From Phycisphaerales bacterium (GTDB lineage: Bacteria; Planctomycetota; Phycisphaerae; Tepidisphaerales; Tepidisphaeraceae), in the NCBI GenBank assembly GCA_028288775.1, contig JAQGHP010000518.1, positions 1 through 14,759 of the forward strand: a DNA stretch of 14,759 bases, given 5' to 3'. The notes below the pieces were generated by a model, which made no database searches, was not told the DNA's origin, and saw only the letters and a program-made list of their open reading frames with translations. The translations under genes and the position numbers were made by a program. Shown here piece after piece: positions 6,521 to 13,429 of this stretch (within the stretch, counting starts at the first letter, position 1; every line of letters begins with the position of its first letter).

Positions 6521-8236
6521 TCAGGTCGCGGCAGGACGCTTCGCCGCGGAAGGGGCCGCAGGGCGGCCTTGCGGTGCGGAGGGGGCGGTCGTGCCGGCCC
6601 CGCCGTCGCCCGCCACTTTCAATACGCGCTGGACTTCCTGCACGCTGGTGTCGCCCTTCTCCACGAGGGCAAGCAGCTCCTCCTGGAGGTAGCGGCCGCG
6701 CTGCTTGCGGAAGGCTTGGGCCAGCGGACGGCCCGCCTCGACCGCGGCGCGAATCTCATCGTCCACCACCAGCAGCTCGAACGCGCCGGTGCGCCCCTTG
6801 TACCGCATCTCCTGGCAGAACTGGCACAGCACCGGCTGGCCCTTCTGGTCGCGGAGCGTTGCCTCGCGTGCGCGGTACAGCGTCGTCACTTTTTCCGGGT
6901 TGAGATTGAGCTTGCGCAGGACGGCGGGGTCGGGGTTAAACGCCTCCTTGCAGGCGAGGCACAGCCGTCGAAGTACGCGGCCGTTGATGACCAGCTTCAG
7001 CGCCTCCGTGGCCAGGCGGTTGTCACCCACCAGCTTGCGCCACTGCTCGAGCGCCTCGAACGTGCTCGACGCCCGCAGGCACACGTACGCCCGCTTGCCC
7101 GCCTTGCCGTAGGCGATCAGTGCCGCGGCGCTCTTGGCGTCTTCCACCTTGCTTATCCCCAGGATGTCCGGCTCCTGGCTGATGACCCAATCCACGAGCT
7201 TCAGTTCCTCCGCGCCGGTCGCACCGGGGGGCAGCTTGTTCTGTGTGATGCCTTCGAGGTCCTGTTCCTGGTCGCGCTCGATCGTCTGGATGTGCTGAAG
7301 GAAGGCGTCGTGGGCCTTGAGGATGCCGTAGAAAAGGCTCGTCAGCCCGTGGCCCTTGGGCGCGCTGACGAGTACCACGCCGTCCGTGTTCTCTTTGATG
7401 AGGCTGGTCAGCAGCGTCTTCTGGGCGTCGGTGAGGCCCAGCGTGTCGATGGTGTAATCCTGACGCTTTTTGGGGTCGACCAGTAGCCGCATGTATTCCC
7501 CGGCGGTGTTGCCGGCGGTCTGCATGCGCATCTCCGTTTTCGTGCCGTCCAGGTTGACCTTCAATGTGCCGGTCTGCGGCTTGCGCTTGTCTTCCACCGC
7601 GAGCCCCGCCGCCCATTTGAGATAGGAGATGGCCGCGGCCCCGGCGGTACGATCGAGCTCCGCGCCGCGATAGGGGAAGTTGTCCACCACGTATTTGACC
7701 GTCAACCCCTCGCCTTCTGGCGCGATGTCGATTTGCTGCGTTCCCTTTTGCAGCGGCTCGGTGAGGGATTTCTGCACCGCGTCATACGCCACGCGATCGG
7801 GGGATTCTTCCTCGGGCACGGGCAGCGGCTTGTTGTCCTTGGAGAAGACCTGCACCTTCCCCGCCTCGGATTTGGTTTCCTTTTTGCCCTTGAAGCTCTT
7901 GAGCCAGAGCTTGAACTGCTTCTCCAGGTCGTCGAGCCCGACCTCCTTGCGGCGGACGGTGAGGTACACCCCGCTCTCCGCCCCCGCCACCACCAGCAAC
8001 GCCGCGAATGAAAGCCAGAAGGTCGGGAGATAGAAGAACAGCGCGTACGCCAGCATCATCCCCGAGACGTTGGCGAGATTGAATTTGATTCGCGGCAGAT
8101 GTGCCGCGGGCGCGTCCTTGTCGGCCCAGGTCAGCAAGCGCGCCCATACCGCCAGAACCAGCAGCGCGGGGATGACCTTCAGGGTACTGACGTACCCTCC
8201 GCCCGGCACCGCCGCTAACACGAGGTCGAATCCCAT
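6521..8236 (-). CDS. Membrane-anchored GspE/PilB-like protein with degenerate ATPase motifs
   Basis: This 571-residue protein is homologous to the type II secretion and type IV pilus ATPases GspE and PilB. Helices at about 19-38, 57-72 and 73-92 should anchor it in the membrane, which is unusual because GspE and PilB are soluble. Residues about 150-290 follow the N2E-type pattern, including SYLKWAAGLAVEDKRKPQTG. The nucleotide-binding motifs are broken. Walker A reads APKGHGLTS at 292-300, with Leu298 in place of the essential lysine. The Walker B GEIRD block reads SKVED, with Lys363 in place of the glutamate. The TLHT histidine box reads CLRA, with Arg388. The Asp-box region is TIERDQEQDL. 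The zinc-type cysteine pairs C426/C429 and C471/C474 and the nearby GRTGAFELL block are intact. The start at 8236 follows AAGGAG; the ATG at 8263 has no such site. It is probably a structural or regulatory pseudo-ATPase. Confidence 0.8.
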   Translation of the reverse strand: MGFDLVLAAVPGGGYVSTLKVIPALLVLAVWARLLTWADKDAPAAHLPRIKFNLANVSGMMLAYALFFYLPTFWLSFAALLVVAGAESGVYLTVRRKEVGLDDLEKQFKLWLKSFKGKKETKSEAGKVQVFSKDNKPLPVPEEESPDRVAYDAVQKSLTEPLQKGTQQIDIAPEGEGLTVKYVVDNFPYRGAELDRTAGAAAISYLKWAAGLAVEDKRKPQTGTLKVNLDGTKTEMRMQTAGNTAGEYMRLLVDPKKRQDYTIDTLGLTDAQKTLLTSLIKENTDGVVLVSAPKGHGLTSLFYGILKAHDAFLQHIQTIERDQEQDLEGITQNKLPPGATGAEELKLVDWVISQEPDILGISKVEDAKSAAALIAYGKAGKRAYVCLRASSTFEALEQWRKLVGDNRLATEALKLVINGRVLRRLCLACKEAFNPDPAVLRKLNLNPEKVTTLYRAREATLRDQKGQPVLCQFCQEMRYKGRTGAFELLVVDDEIRAAVEAGRPLAQAFRKQRGRYLQEELLALVEKGDTSVQEVQRVLKVAGDGGAGTTAPSAPQGRPAAPSAAKRPAAT

Positions 8237-8241
8237 CAGGT

Positions 8242-8247
8242 CTCCTT
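8242..8247 (-). promoter_or_regulatory. Shine-Dalgarno site of the GspE-like gene
   Basis: Minus-strand AAGGAG is followed by five bases and the ATG at 8236. It favours that start over the ATG at 8263, nine codons upstream. Confidence 0.75.
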
Positions 8248-8385
8248 GGAGGCCACCCGCCATGCGAACAACAGAACGATTTCAGAGCCTCGCATTGTAG
8301 CCCGACGCGCCGAGGACTTGAAGGGCTCTCCGCGCGAAAGTGCTGAGTGCCGGGCGCTGAGGTGGGAGGAAGAGGCCCAAGCCAT

Positions 8386-8454
8386 GTAGGGTGGGCCCAC
8401 TCGCCCACCGTTTGCCTTCGCGCGACCAATGGTGGGCGAGTACGCCCACCCTAC
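8386..8454. repeat. REP doublet (REPIN-like element) with GTAG/CTAC ends
   Basis: The left unit is GTAG (8386-8389) followed by a hairpin of GGTGGGC, a six-base loop and GCCCACC, ending at 8409. The right unit is its mirror: GGTGGGC (8431-8437), a six-base loop, GCCCACC (8444-8450), then CTAC (8451-8454). The two 24-base units are inverted copies matching at 22 of 24 positions, separated by 21 bases. A GTAG-type tetranucleotide beside a small palindrome is the known hallmark of REP sequences mobilised by REP-associated tyrosine transposases (RAYTs). No RAYT gene is in this window. Confidence 0.8.
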
Positions 8455-8500
8455 CGAGTTTTACTCGAGTTCTCAGCACCCGGCTCCGTGCGCTCTTCTA

Positions 8501-8521
8501 CTGGCTTCTGGCTCCTGGCTT
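8501..8521 (+). repeat. Three-copy tandem heptamer
   Basis: The units are CTGGCTT, CTGGCTC and CTGGCTT, directly adjacent. They lie within the repeat-rich gap, between the REP doublet and the right outer arm. Confidence 0.75.
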
Positions 8522-8550
8522 CTACCTCAGCATTTAGCACCCACCCAGCA

Positions 8551-9012
8551 CTAATCGAGAGGGATGGAAGAATCCCCCTCGGCGCGCCTTTGCGGCCGGG
8601 CCGCCGGCCGGTCGGGGGCCGGGCCGCCCTGGCCCGTGTCGCGGGTGCGGGGCTTGGGCTGCTCGCCACTGAGGGGCACGATGACTGTTTCCTTCTCCCC
8701 GCCCCGCCGGATCACATCGAAGCTGCGGCCAAGGTCTCCCGCCAGTTCGGTCACGGTCAATCCGCCCGCGCTGAGCACGAGCAGCAGAATGGCCCCGACT
8801 TGCAGCAGCCCTTCAAACGCGGCAGCGAACCGGCTGAACCCGGGGGCGTCGATGATTGTCGCGAGACTTTGAATCAGGATCACAAGCACCACAAACGCCA
8901 GCGCCGCCCAGAACTGCGGGCGGTTCTTCACCAAATGCGGGTAAATGATGCAGACGAAAATGAAGGCGACGATGGCCGTGGTGACGCCTTCGGCAGCGGT
9001 AGCGTGTTGCAT
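8551..9012 (-). CDS. Small membrane protein with three predicted helices
   Basis: This is a 153-residue protein of unrecognised family. Hydrophobic helices are predicted at about 11-28, 35-54 and 68-86. They are followed by a soluble tail of about 65 residues that is rich in Pro, Arg and Gly after position 118. I chose the ATG at 9012 because the upstream reading to the TTG at 9075 adds a basic, non-hydrophobic leader. No good Shine-Dalgarno site is visible at either start. The gene begins 78 bp after the glycosyltransferase stop and is probably in the same transcript. Its stop codon overlaps a repeat arm. No function can be assigned. The fold could be that of an accessory subunit of a membrane complex, but this is a guess. 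Confidence 0.6.
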   Translation of the reverse strand: MQHATAAEGVTTAIVAFIFVCIIYPHLVKNRPQFWAALAFVVLVILIQSLATIIDAPGFSRFAAAFEGLLQVGAILLLVLSAGGLTVTELAGDLGRSFDVIRRGGEKETVIVPLSGEQPKPRTRDTGQGGPAPDRPAARPQRRAEGDSSIPLD

Positions 9013-9090
9013 GGGAAAAGGATACCAAGCGGCACGAGGAAGAAAACGGGCAATTCGCGAAGAGCCTCGGCACAAGAATGACCCGGCGGG

Positions 9091-11067
9091 CTACGGCGCA
9101 GCTTCCCCCGCCTTGTCTTGCACGCCAAAAGTCTTGTCGGCCCAGCTCACCGGCGTAGAGGCAAACAGCCCGCGCCAAGTCCGCCCTCCGGGCGCATCGG
9201 CGGTGCGGACGCACACATCGGCCGCACTCGCGGGCGTCGTGCCCGCAGGCACAAGTAGTACCTCCCAGCCGAACAAATCCACCGGCGGCATGCAGTAAGG
9301 CGCGGGCTCGGCCCAGAGGGCCAGCGTCCGCGCACCGTGCTCGTTCTGGATTTGCAGCAAACGCGCGGCGGCGATGCGCGACGTTTCGGGGCGGCTGTCG
9401 CGAATGAATCCCCGAAGGTAAAGCAGCCCGGGGAAGGCACTGGTCAGGATCAGCAGCGCCAGGACACCGACGCTCGCGCGGCTCGTGTGCGTGCGGTGAA
9501 AGATACCTGAAGGCTCTTGCGGATCGGGAACTGGCGCGCGAATGGGGTCCCGTACTCTGGGGAGAGGGTTAGACTTCGGCGTGCTCATTCGAGCCGGGTA
9601 AGGGGCCTTGGAGGGTTCAAAGGTTGAAGGGGTCAAACGTTCATGAGCACCAACCCTTGAACCCTTGAACCCTTGAACTCTTGAACCTTTCCGCTCCCCC
9701 CGCCCTTCTCTGCCGAACGTGATTGAGACCGAGAACGACCCCGTCACAAACGTCGCCACCCCCACCACCGCCTCGACGGCCAGAAAAATATCCGGCAGCA
9801 GCGCGAAGCGTGCATACTCCGCCTGCTTCCCCGCCGCGAACGCGAAGAACTGCACAGCCCCCGCCGCGGCGGGAAGCGCCAGCAGCAGTCCCGTCGCACG
9901 GCGGCGGATTGCATCACCGTCCGTGCGGTCGCGCAAGCGCACCGCGCGCATTCCAAGGGCGAGCGCCCCCGCCGCCCCGACAATGGCCAACACGGGCGAC
10001 ATTCCCGCGGCAATCATCCAGCAGCCATCCGCCAACGCCGAGCCTTCCGCGCCGCGGTGGTAAATCGCCGAGCCGTTCGCGAGGTTGTTGCCGAAATTCG
10101 ACCGGAGAATGTCGCGATGCCACAGGAGGTTGATGCCAACGTACGGATTGGTCGCGAGGTACACGCCCGTCGCAAGGAAACCGGTCAACAAAACGATCCG
10201 CATCCGCTCGCGCCATGGTGTCGGCCGCAGCAGCACCATCCCCGGCAGGATGAGCATCACCGGGAGCGAAGTAAGGACCATCCCCACCGCCGCCCCGCAG
10301 AGCGCCCCCGCCATCAGCCACGCTTTGCGGGTCCCGGTTTCGACGTATCGGGCTGCGGCCAGCACCGCCAGCAGCATCAACACCGCCCCCGGCAAATGCG
10401 GCTTGGCCTCGTGGGCCGCGTTCACGACCACGGGCATGAGCATGAAGCAAAGCGCCGCCAAGGATGGGAAAATCCACCCGCCGACGATCCGCGCCACGAT
10501 CCGGTAGATCGCGACGACGCCCGCCAGCCCCCATATCGCCGTGTAGAACCGCGCGACGATGTAGAAGCGTCCGAATTCCTGCGGGTGATCGAGATACCAC
10601 GCCACATCCGGCCGAAGCTGCACGAAGCCCAGCTTGCTCGCGGCTTGCAGAAGGGCTCCGACGGGATACACCCAAAGTCCGCCGTATTGGTAGAGCTTGG
10701 GATCGAGCTGCCCTTGCCGCGGCTTCATCCCGGCCAGAGCACGCAGGGTGATCATCTCATCGGGCTGGTAGGAAAACAGGCGGTAGCGCCGGACGATCTC
10801 CGCCCGCTTCGCGTCGGTGTCGTTGAGTACCAGAACGGTGTCCCGGCGGGTGAGCGGGTTCATCGCCACGTCCGCGGCCAGATGGGCATGCTCCTCCCAC
10901 CCCCCCGCCAGCGCCACGATCTTTTGGCCGGGCCACGGCTCCGCGCCGCCGAACAAGAACGCGTCCGCCGACCGCGACGGGAGCCCCCATTGGATGCCGG
11001 TAAGGAAGACGCACGACGCGAGCGCCAATAGTATCGGGAGTGCAAGTCGGCCCGGATTCGCGCCCAT
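9091..11067 (-). CDS. Family-39-type membrane glycosyltransferase (GT-C fold)
   Basis: This is a 658-residue polytopic membrane protein resembling GT39/PMT-ArnT-like enzymes, which move a sugar from a polyprenyl-phosphate donor to a protein or lipid acceptor outside the cytoplasm. About ten hydrophobic helices are visible. The first is at about 8-24; others lie in 170-190, 198-216, 226-240, 250-280, 290-304, 350-372, 392-412, 425-445 and 532-552. Family-like blocks are QPDEM (101-105, candidate acidic motif), YQYGGLWVYPVGALL (127-141) and EAKPHLPG (220-227). The loop between the first helix and the acidic motif is unusually long. The ATG at 11067 starts the hydrophobic leader; upstream residues to 11277 look non-coding and run into the atp promoter region. 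An inverted octamer array encodes residues 461-485, in a loop between the last two helices. It is divergent from the atp operon. The sugar and acceptor are unknown. Confidence 0.75.
   Translation of the reverse strand: MGANPGRLALPILLALASCVFLTGIQWGLPSRSADAFLFGGAEPWPGQKIVALAGGWEEHAHLAADVAMNPLTRRDTVLVLNDTDAKRAEIVRRYRLFSYQPDEMITLRALAGMKPRQGQLDPKLYQYGGLWVYPVGALLQAASKLGFVQLRPDVAWYLDHPQEFGRFYIVARFYTAIWGLAGVVAIYRIVARIVGGWIFPSLAALCFMLMPVVVNAAHEAKPHLPGAVLMLLAVLAAARYVETGTRKAWLMAGALCGAAVGMVLTSLPVMLILPGMVLLRPTPWRERMRIVLLTGFLATGVYLATNPYVGINLLWHRDILRSNFGNNLANGSAIYHRGAEGSALADGCWMIAAGMSPVLAIVGAAGALALGMRAVRLRDRTDGDAIRRRATGLLLALPAAAGAVQFFAFAAGKQAEYARFALLPDIFLAVEAVVGVATFVTGSFSVSITFGREGRGERKGSRVQGFKGSRVGAHERLTPSTFEPSKAPYPARMSTPKSNPLPRVRDPIRAPVPDPQEPSGIFHRTHTSRASVGVLALLILTSAFPGLLYLRGFIRDSRPETSRIAAARLLQIQNEHGARTLALWAEPAPYCMPPVDLFGWEVLLVPAGTTPASAADVCVRTADAPGGRTWRGLFASTPVSWADKTFGVQDKAGEAAP
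9613..9685. repeat. Inverted pair of tandem octamer arrays inside the glycosyltransferase gene
   Basis: The right array, 9654-9685, is four octamers: CCCTTGAA three times, then CTCTTGAA. The left array, 9613-9644, is four degenerate octamers of the opposite strand: GGGTTCAA, AGGTTGAA, GGGGTCAA and ACGTTCAT. The two arrays can form an imperfect stem, matching at 22 of 28 positions between 9616-9643 and 9658-9685, with a loop of about 9-14 bases. The host frame stays open through the whole element. The encoded peptide, with two GSRV blocks flanking QGFK, is typical of translated repeat DNA rather than conserved enzyme sequence. Confidence 0.8.
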
Positions 11068-11089
11068 GTTCGCGAGTGTACCGCGATTC

Positions 11090-11118
11090 TTGACGCATGC
11101 GATGGGGACGACTAAGGT
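11090..11118 (+). promoter_or_regulatory. Candidate sigma-70 promoter of the atp operon
   Basis: TTGACG at 11090-11095 (5 of 6 to TTGACA) is followed after 17 bases by TAAGGT at 11113-11118. The second box matches TATAAT only at its first, second and last positions. Spacing and position, about 100 bp before atpZ in the divergent gap, are right. It is a sequence match only. Confidence 0.45.
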
Positions 11119-11215
11119 GTTCCCCCTTCCGGCAGGGTAGGCGGATTTACTCACCAACCCTTGCCGAAGAACCGACTTTGTGCAAAATGTCACGAAGTCT
11201 CTGTCTGGAGTAGAT

Positions 11216-11422
11216 ATGCCAGACGACGGCAGTTGGGCCGAGGGCCTCGCACACGGGTTCGAGGTTGCGGTCGGCATCGGATTGGGCGCGCTGGTAGGTG
11301 CCTGGTGGGACCGGCATCATGGCTCAAGTCCATGGGGCCTGCTCATCGGATTGCTCCTCGGGTGCACGGCCGGGATGTATCTGCTGATTAAGGAAGTCAG
11401 CCGATCGAATACAAAGAAATGA
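11216..11422 (+). CDS. atpZ: AtpZ/AtpI-family F0F1 ATP synthase accessory protein
   Basis: This small, 68-residue inner-membrane protein is the first gene of the ATP synthase operon. It has two helices, at about 14-32 and 41-60, joined by a short loop. The motif GALVGAWWDRH at about 23-33 and the glycine-rich GLLIGLLLGCTAGMYLL stretch are typical of the AtpZ (ATPase_gene1) family. Members are linked to c-ring or enzyme assembly and possibly to Mg/Ca transport. I chose the ATG at 11216 because GGAG lies five bases upstream; the GTG at 11180 adds 12 unlikely residues. Its stop codon overlaps the next start as ATGA, suggesting translational coupling. Confidence 0.85.
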   Translation: MPDDGSWAEGLAHGFEVAVGIGLGALVGAWWDRHHGSSPWGLLIGLLLGCTAGMYLLIKEVSRSNTKK

Positions 11423-11814
11423 CCGCCGTGAAATCCCTTGTATTGATGGTCCTCCTGCTCGCCGGCATGGCGGCCATCGGAATCACCGGCTGCAAGATCA
11501 GGGGAGTCGATCCGCGGCTCAATGATCTATCGCTCGCCTGCGTAGTCGCCCTCGCGGCGGCGACCTTGGCGCTGATCCCGGCGCTGCTCCAGCGGAACGT
11601 CGCCCAGACCGCTGGGATGTTTCAGGCGTCGCTCATCGGGACCGTGTTTCACCTGGGCCTGATATTAGCAGCGGGCCTGATTCTGGTGATGACGAAGCGG
11701 GCGACGACGCCGTTCGTGTTGTGGCTGCTGGGCGCTTACTGGGCGACGCTGATCGGCCTTTGCGTGGTGTTCGCGAAGTTGATCCGATCGGCCCCGACCC
11801 CGGCGAAGAAATGA
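11419..11814 (+). CDS. AtpI-like four-helix membrane protein
   Basis: This 131-residue protein has four hydrophobic segments, at about 5-23, 36-57, 66-91 and 97-121. It sits between atpZ and atpB, where AtpI-type proteins occur. Similarity to AtpI is judged from size, topology and position rather than a clear motif. AtpI proteins assist assembly of the c-ring of ATP synthase. The start overlaps the atpZ stop by four bases (ATGA). atpB follows after 27 bp. It could instead be a lineage-specific membrane protein of the operon. Confidence 0.6.
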   Translation: MTAVKSLVLMVLLLAGMAAIGITGCKIRGVDPRLNDLSLACVVALAAATLALIPALLQRNVAQTAGMFQASLIGTVFHLGLILAAGLILVMTKRATTPFVLWLLGAYWATLIGLCVVFAKLIRSAPTPAKK

Positions 11815-11841
11815 ACCTGCTTTAACGAGGCATTGGCGACG

Positions 11842-12951
11842 ATGCATTTGCTTTCGGCATTAGACCCTCTCGAACACGTGCTGCCGCACGATATCTTCAG
11901 CTTCCACGGGCTGCACTTCAACAACCACATGCTGATGGCGCTGATCGCCGCGCTGCTCATGCTGTGGATCTTTCCGAAACTCTTCAACCGGCCCCAGGTC
12001 GATGCCCCGAAGGGCGCGACGAATTTCTTCGAGGCGATTCTCGAATTCCTCCGTATCGAGGTTTTCCGCCCGGCCCTGAAGGAACACACCGACCGCTTTG
12101 TGCCGTTCCTGTGGTCGCTGTTCTTCTTCATCCTGTTCTGCAATGTGCTCGGTGCGATTCCGATCTCCGAATTCATTGAGCTGATCACGCTGGGGAACGT
12201 CAAGCACATAGGCGGGGCCGCCACGGGCGGGATCTCCACCACCGCCGCCCTTGCCATCGTCGCGTTCTTCTTCATCCACGCCCAGGCGATCGACACGATC
12301 GCCCGCGACCTGATGAACGGCACCTATGGCAAGCACGGCCACCACGAAGAGCACAGCAGCGACGGCCACGCCGGCCATGAAGCCGCCCACGACCTCGAAC
12401 ACGCGCGCTCCGAAGCCCTTCCCGCGGACGTGAGTGGAAACCTCCGGGCCCTCGGCGATCCGGTCGGCCACTATGACGACGACCGGCATTACAAGAAGCA
12501 CGCCGACACCGCCCACGCTACGGCGGAGACCGAGTCGCGCAAAATGACGCCGCTGGCTGCGATCTTACTTGCCATCCCGCTTTATCTTTGGAATTTCGCC
12601 CCTCACCCGTTCCGCCCCCAGGAGGGTGAATCGAAGGTGAAGTGGCTGGCCGACATCCCGATGTTCCTGTTCCTGCTCGTCCTGGAACTCATCGGCGCGA
12701 TCATCAAGCCCTTCGCGTTGTGCGTTCGTCTTTTCGCCAACATGGTCGCCGGGCACATTCTGCTGGCGGTGTTGATCGGGTTGATCGTGACGGTGCCGAC
12801 CATCGGCCTGCGGCTGCTCGTGGGCGCGCCGATCGCGGGGCTGGACCTGGGCATTCAATTACTCGAAATTTTCGTGGCGTTCCTGCAGGCGTACATCTTT
12901 ACGTTCCTCACGACGCTGTTTCTCGCCAGCGCCGTGGCGCCCGAGCACTGA
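11842..12951 (+). CDS. atpB: ATP synthase subunit a, with His-rich insertion
   Basis: This is the F0 subunit a, which forms the proton half-channels next to the c-ring in the inner membrane. The essential arginine is present in CVRLFANMVAGH as Arg296 (equivalent to aArg210 of E. coli). The last helix carries VAFLQAYIFTFLTTLF with Gln349 (equivalent to Gln252). The protein has 369 residues; E. coli subunit a has about 270. Much of the excess is a hydrophilic insertion at about 161-235, between the helix ending at about 157 and the one starting at 237, and it contains 12 histidines between 165 and 225. I took the ATG at 11842, with GAGG 11 bases upstream; the TTG at 11833 is too close to that site. 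The gap to atpE is 133 bp. Confidence 0.92.
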   Translation: MHLLSALDPLEHVLPHDIFSFHGLHFNNHMLMALIAALLMLWIFPKLFNRPQVDAPKGATNFFEAILEFLRIEVFRPALKEHTDRFVPFLWSLFFFILFCNVLGAIPISEFIELITLGNVKHIGGAATGGISTTAALAIVAFFFIHAQAIDTIARDLMNGTYGKHGHHEEHSSDGHAGHEAAHDLEHARSEALPADVSGNLRALGDPVGHYDDDRHYKKHADTAHATAETESRKMTPLAAILLAIPLYLWNFAPHPFRPQEGESKVKWLADIPMFLFLLVLELIGAIIKPFALCVRLFANMVAGHILLAVLIGLIVTVPTIGLRLLVGAPIAGLDLGIQLLEIFVAFLQAYIFTFLTTLFLASAVAPEH

Positions 12952-13073
12952 TCCTCGTCGGGGCAGCCGGCCCCCGGCGTTCCAAACACCAAAACCGGCA
13001 TTATCAATCACCGTCGCCGTCGGCCATTTCCTTTTCGGCCGTGCGATGGAATTCAGGGCCGTAAGCCCGCACT

Positions 13074-13078
13074 AGGAG
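13074..13078 (+). promoter_or_regulatory. Strong Shine-Dalgarno site of atpE
   Basis: AGGAG with six bases to the ATG at 13085 is the clearest ribosome-binding site in the operon. This fits the need for many c subunits per complex. Confidence 0.7.
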
Positions 13079-13084
13079 TTCGCA

Positions 13085-13351
13085 ATGCTCGCTACCATGA
13101 TTCTGCCCGTCCTCGCCGAAGTCGGGGAAAAGGGTCTCGCAATTGCCGGCGCCGGCATCGGAATGGGCCTCGCCGTCATCGGCGGCGGCCGTGGCATCGG
13201 CCAGATCGGCGGACAGGCCGTCGAGGGCATCGCCCGGCAGCCCGAGGCCGGCGGCCGCATCGGCACCAACATGATCATCGCCGCCGCACTCATCGAAGGC
13301 TTCACCTTCACCGCCATCATTCTGGCGTTCGTGCTGGCCAACAAGGCGTAA
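13085..13351 (+). CDS. atpE: ATP synthase subunit c
   Basis: This is an 88-residue proteolipid that forms the rotating c-ring. It has two helices: the first, glycine-rich, at about 15-48 (GAGIGMGLAVIGGGRGIG), and the second at about 60-85. They are joined by the conserved polar loop ARQPEA at 50-55. The ion-binding carboxylate is Glu71 in AALIEGF. The residues around it (no ES-T pattern and no matching Gln in the first helix) suggest proton rather than sodium coupling, by inference. AGGAG lies six bases before the ATG at 13085. A strong 13 bp hairpin starts four bases after the stop and may set expression relative to atpF. Confidence 0.95.
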   Translation: MLATMILPVLAEVGEKGLAIAGAGIGMGLAVIGGGRGIGQIGGQAVEGIARQPEAGGRIGTNMIIAAALIEGFTFTAIILAFVLANKA

Positions 13352-13354
13352 CAC

Positions 13355-13385
13355 ACGGCCGCCGGGGGAACACCCCGGCGGCCGT
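13355..13385 (+). terminator. Perfect 13 bp hairpin between atpE and atpF
   Basis: The arms ACGGCCGCCGGGG (13355-13367) and CCCCGGCGGCCGT (13373-13385) pair perfectly around a GAACA loop. They are followed by the pyrimidine-rich CTTTCTCTCTTT. The tail is too interrupted for a strong intrinsic terminator, so partial termination or 3' end protection of the atpE message is more likely. Confidence 0.7.
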
Positions 13386-13429
13386 CTTTCTCTCTTTGCC
13401 CTTTCGACGCCCTTTTGAGGTCGGCCACG

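Larger units (their letters stand above)
8237..8550. other. Repeat-filled gap between the three-helix gene and the GspE-like gene
   Basis: This 314 bp stretch separates two co-directional genes and contains no supported gene. Most of it is repeat. Outer heptamer-like arms lie at 8339-8362 and 8525-8552. A REP doublet lies at 8386-8454 and a three-copy heptamer at 8501-8521. The unrepeated 8264-8338 portion, next to the GspE-like gene, is the likely place for its own promoter, but no clear -35/-10 was found. Confidence 0.7.
8339..8552. repeat. Outer inverted heptamer-like arms around the REP doublet
   Basis: The left arm at 8339-8362 is made of units like AGTGCTG, AGTGCCG and GGCGCTG, then AGG. 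The right arm at 8525-8552, read on the opposite strand, begins AGTGCTG and ends AATGCTGAGG. The arms are degenerate but clearly related. They bracket the REP doublet, and the right arm overlaps the stop codon of the three-helix gene at 8551-8553. Confidence 0.55.

Noticed and set aside
6521..8236. Functional type II secretion or pilus motor ATPase
   Set aside because: The Walker A lysine, Walker B glutamate and His-box histidine are all replaced, and no other secretion or pilus genes are present, so an active motor is unlikely.
8339..8552. CRISPR array
   Set aside because: The repeats are inverted, short and degenerate, with no regular spacers and no cas genes nearby.
12952..13084. Small gene or regulatory RNA between atpB and atpE
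   Set aside because: The 133 bp gap has no start with a ribosome-binding site other than that of atpE and no stable hairpin beyond short GC-rich pairings.
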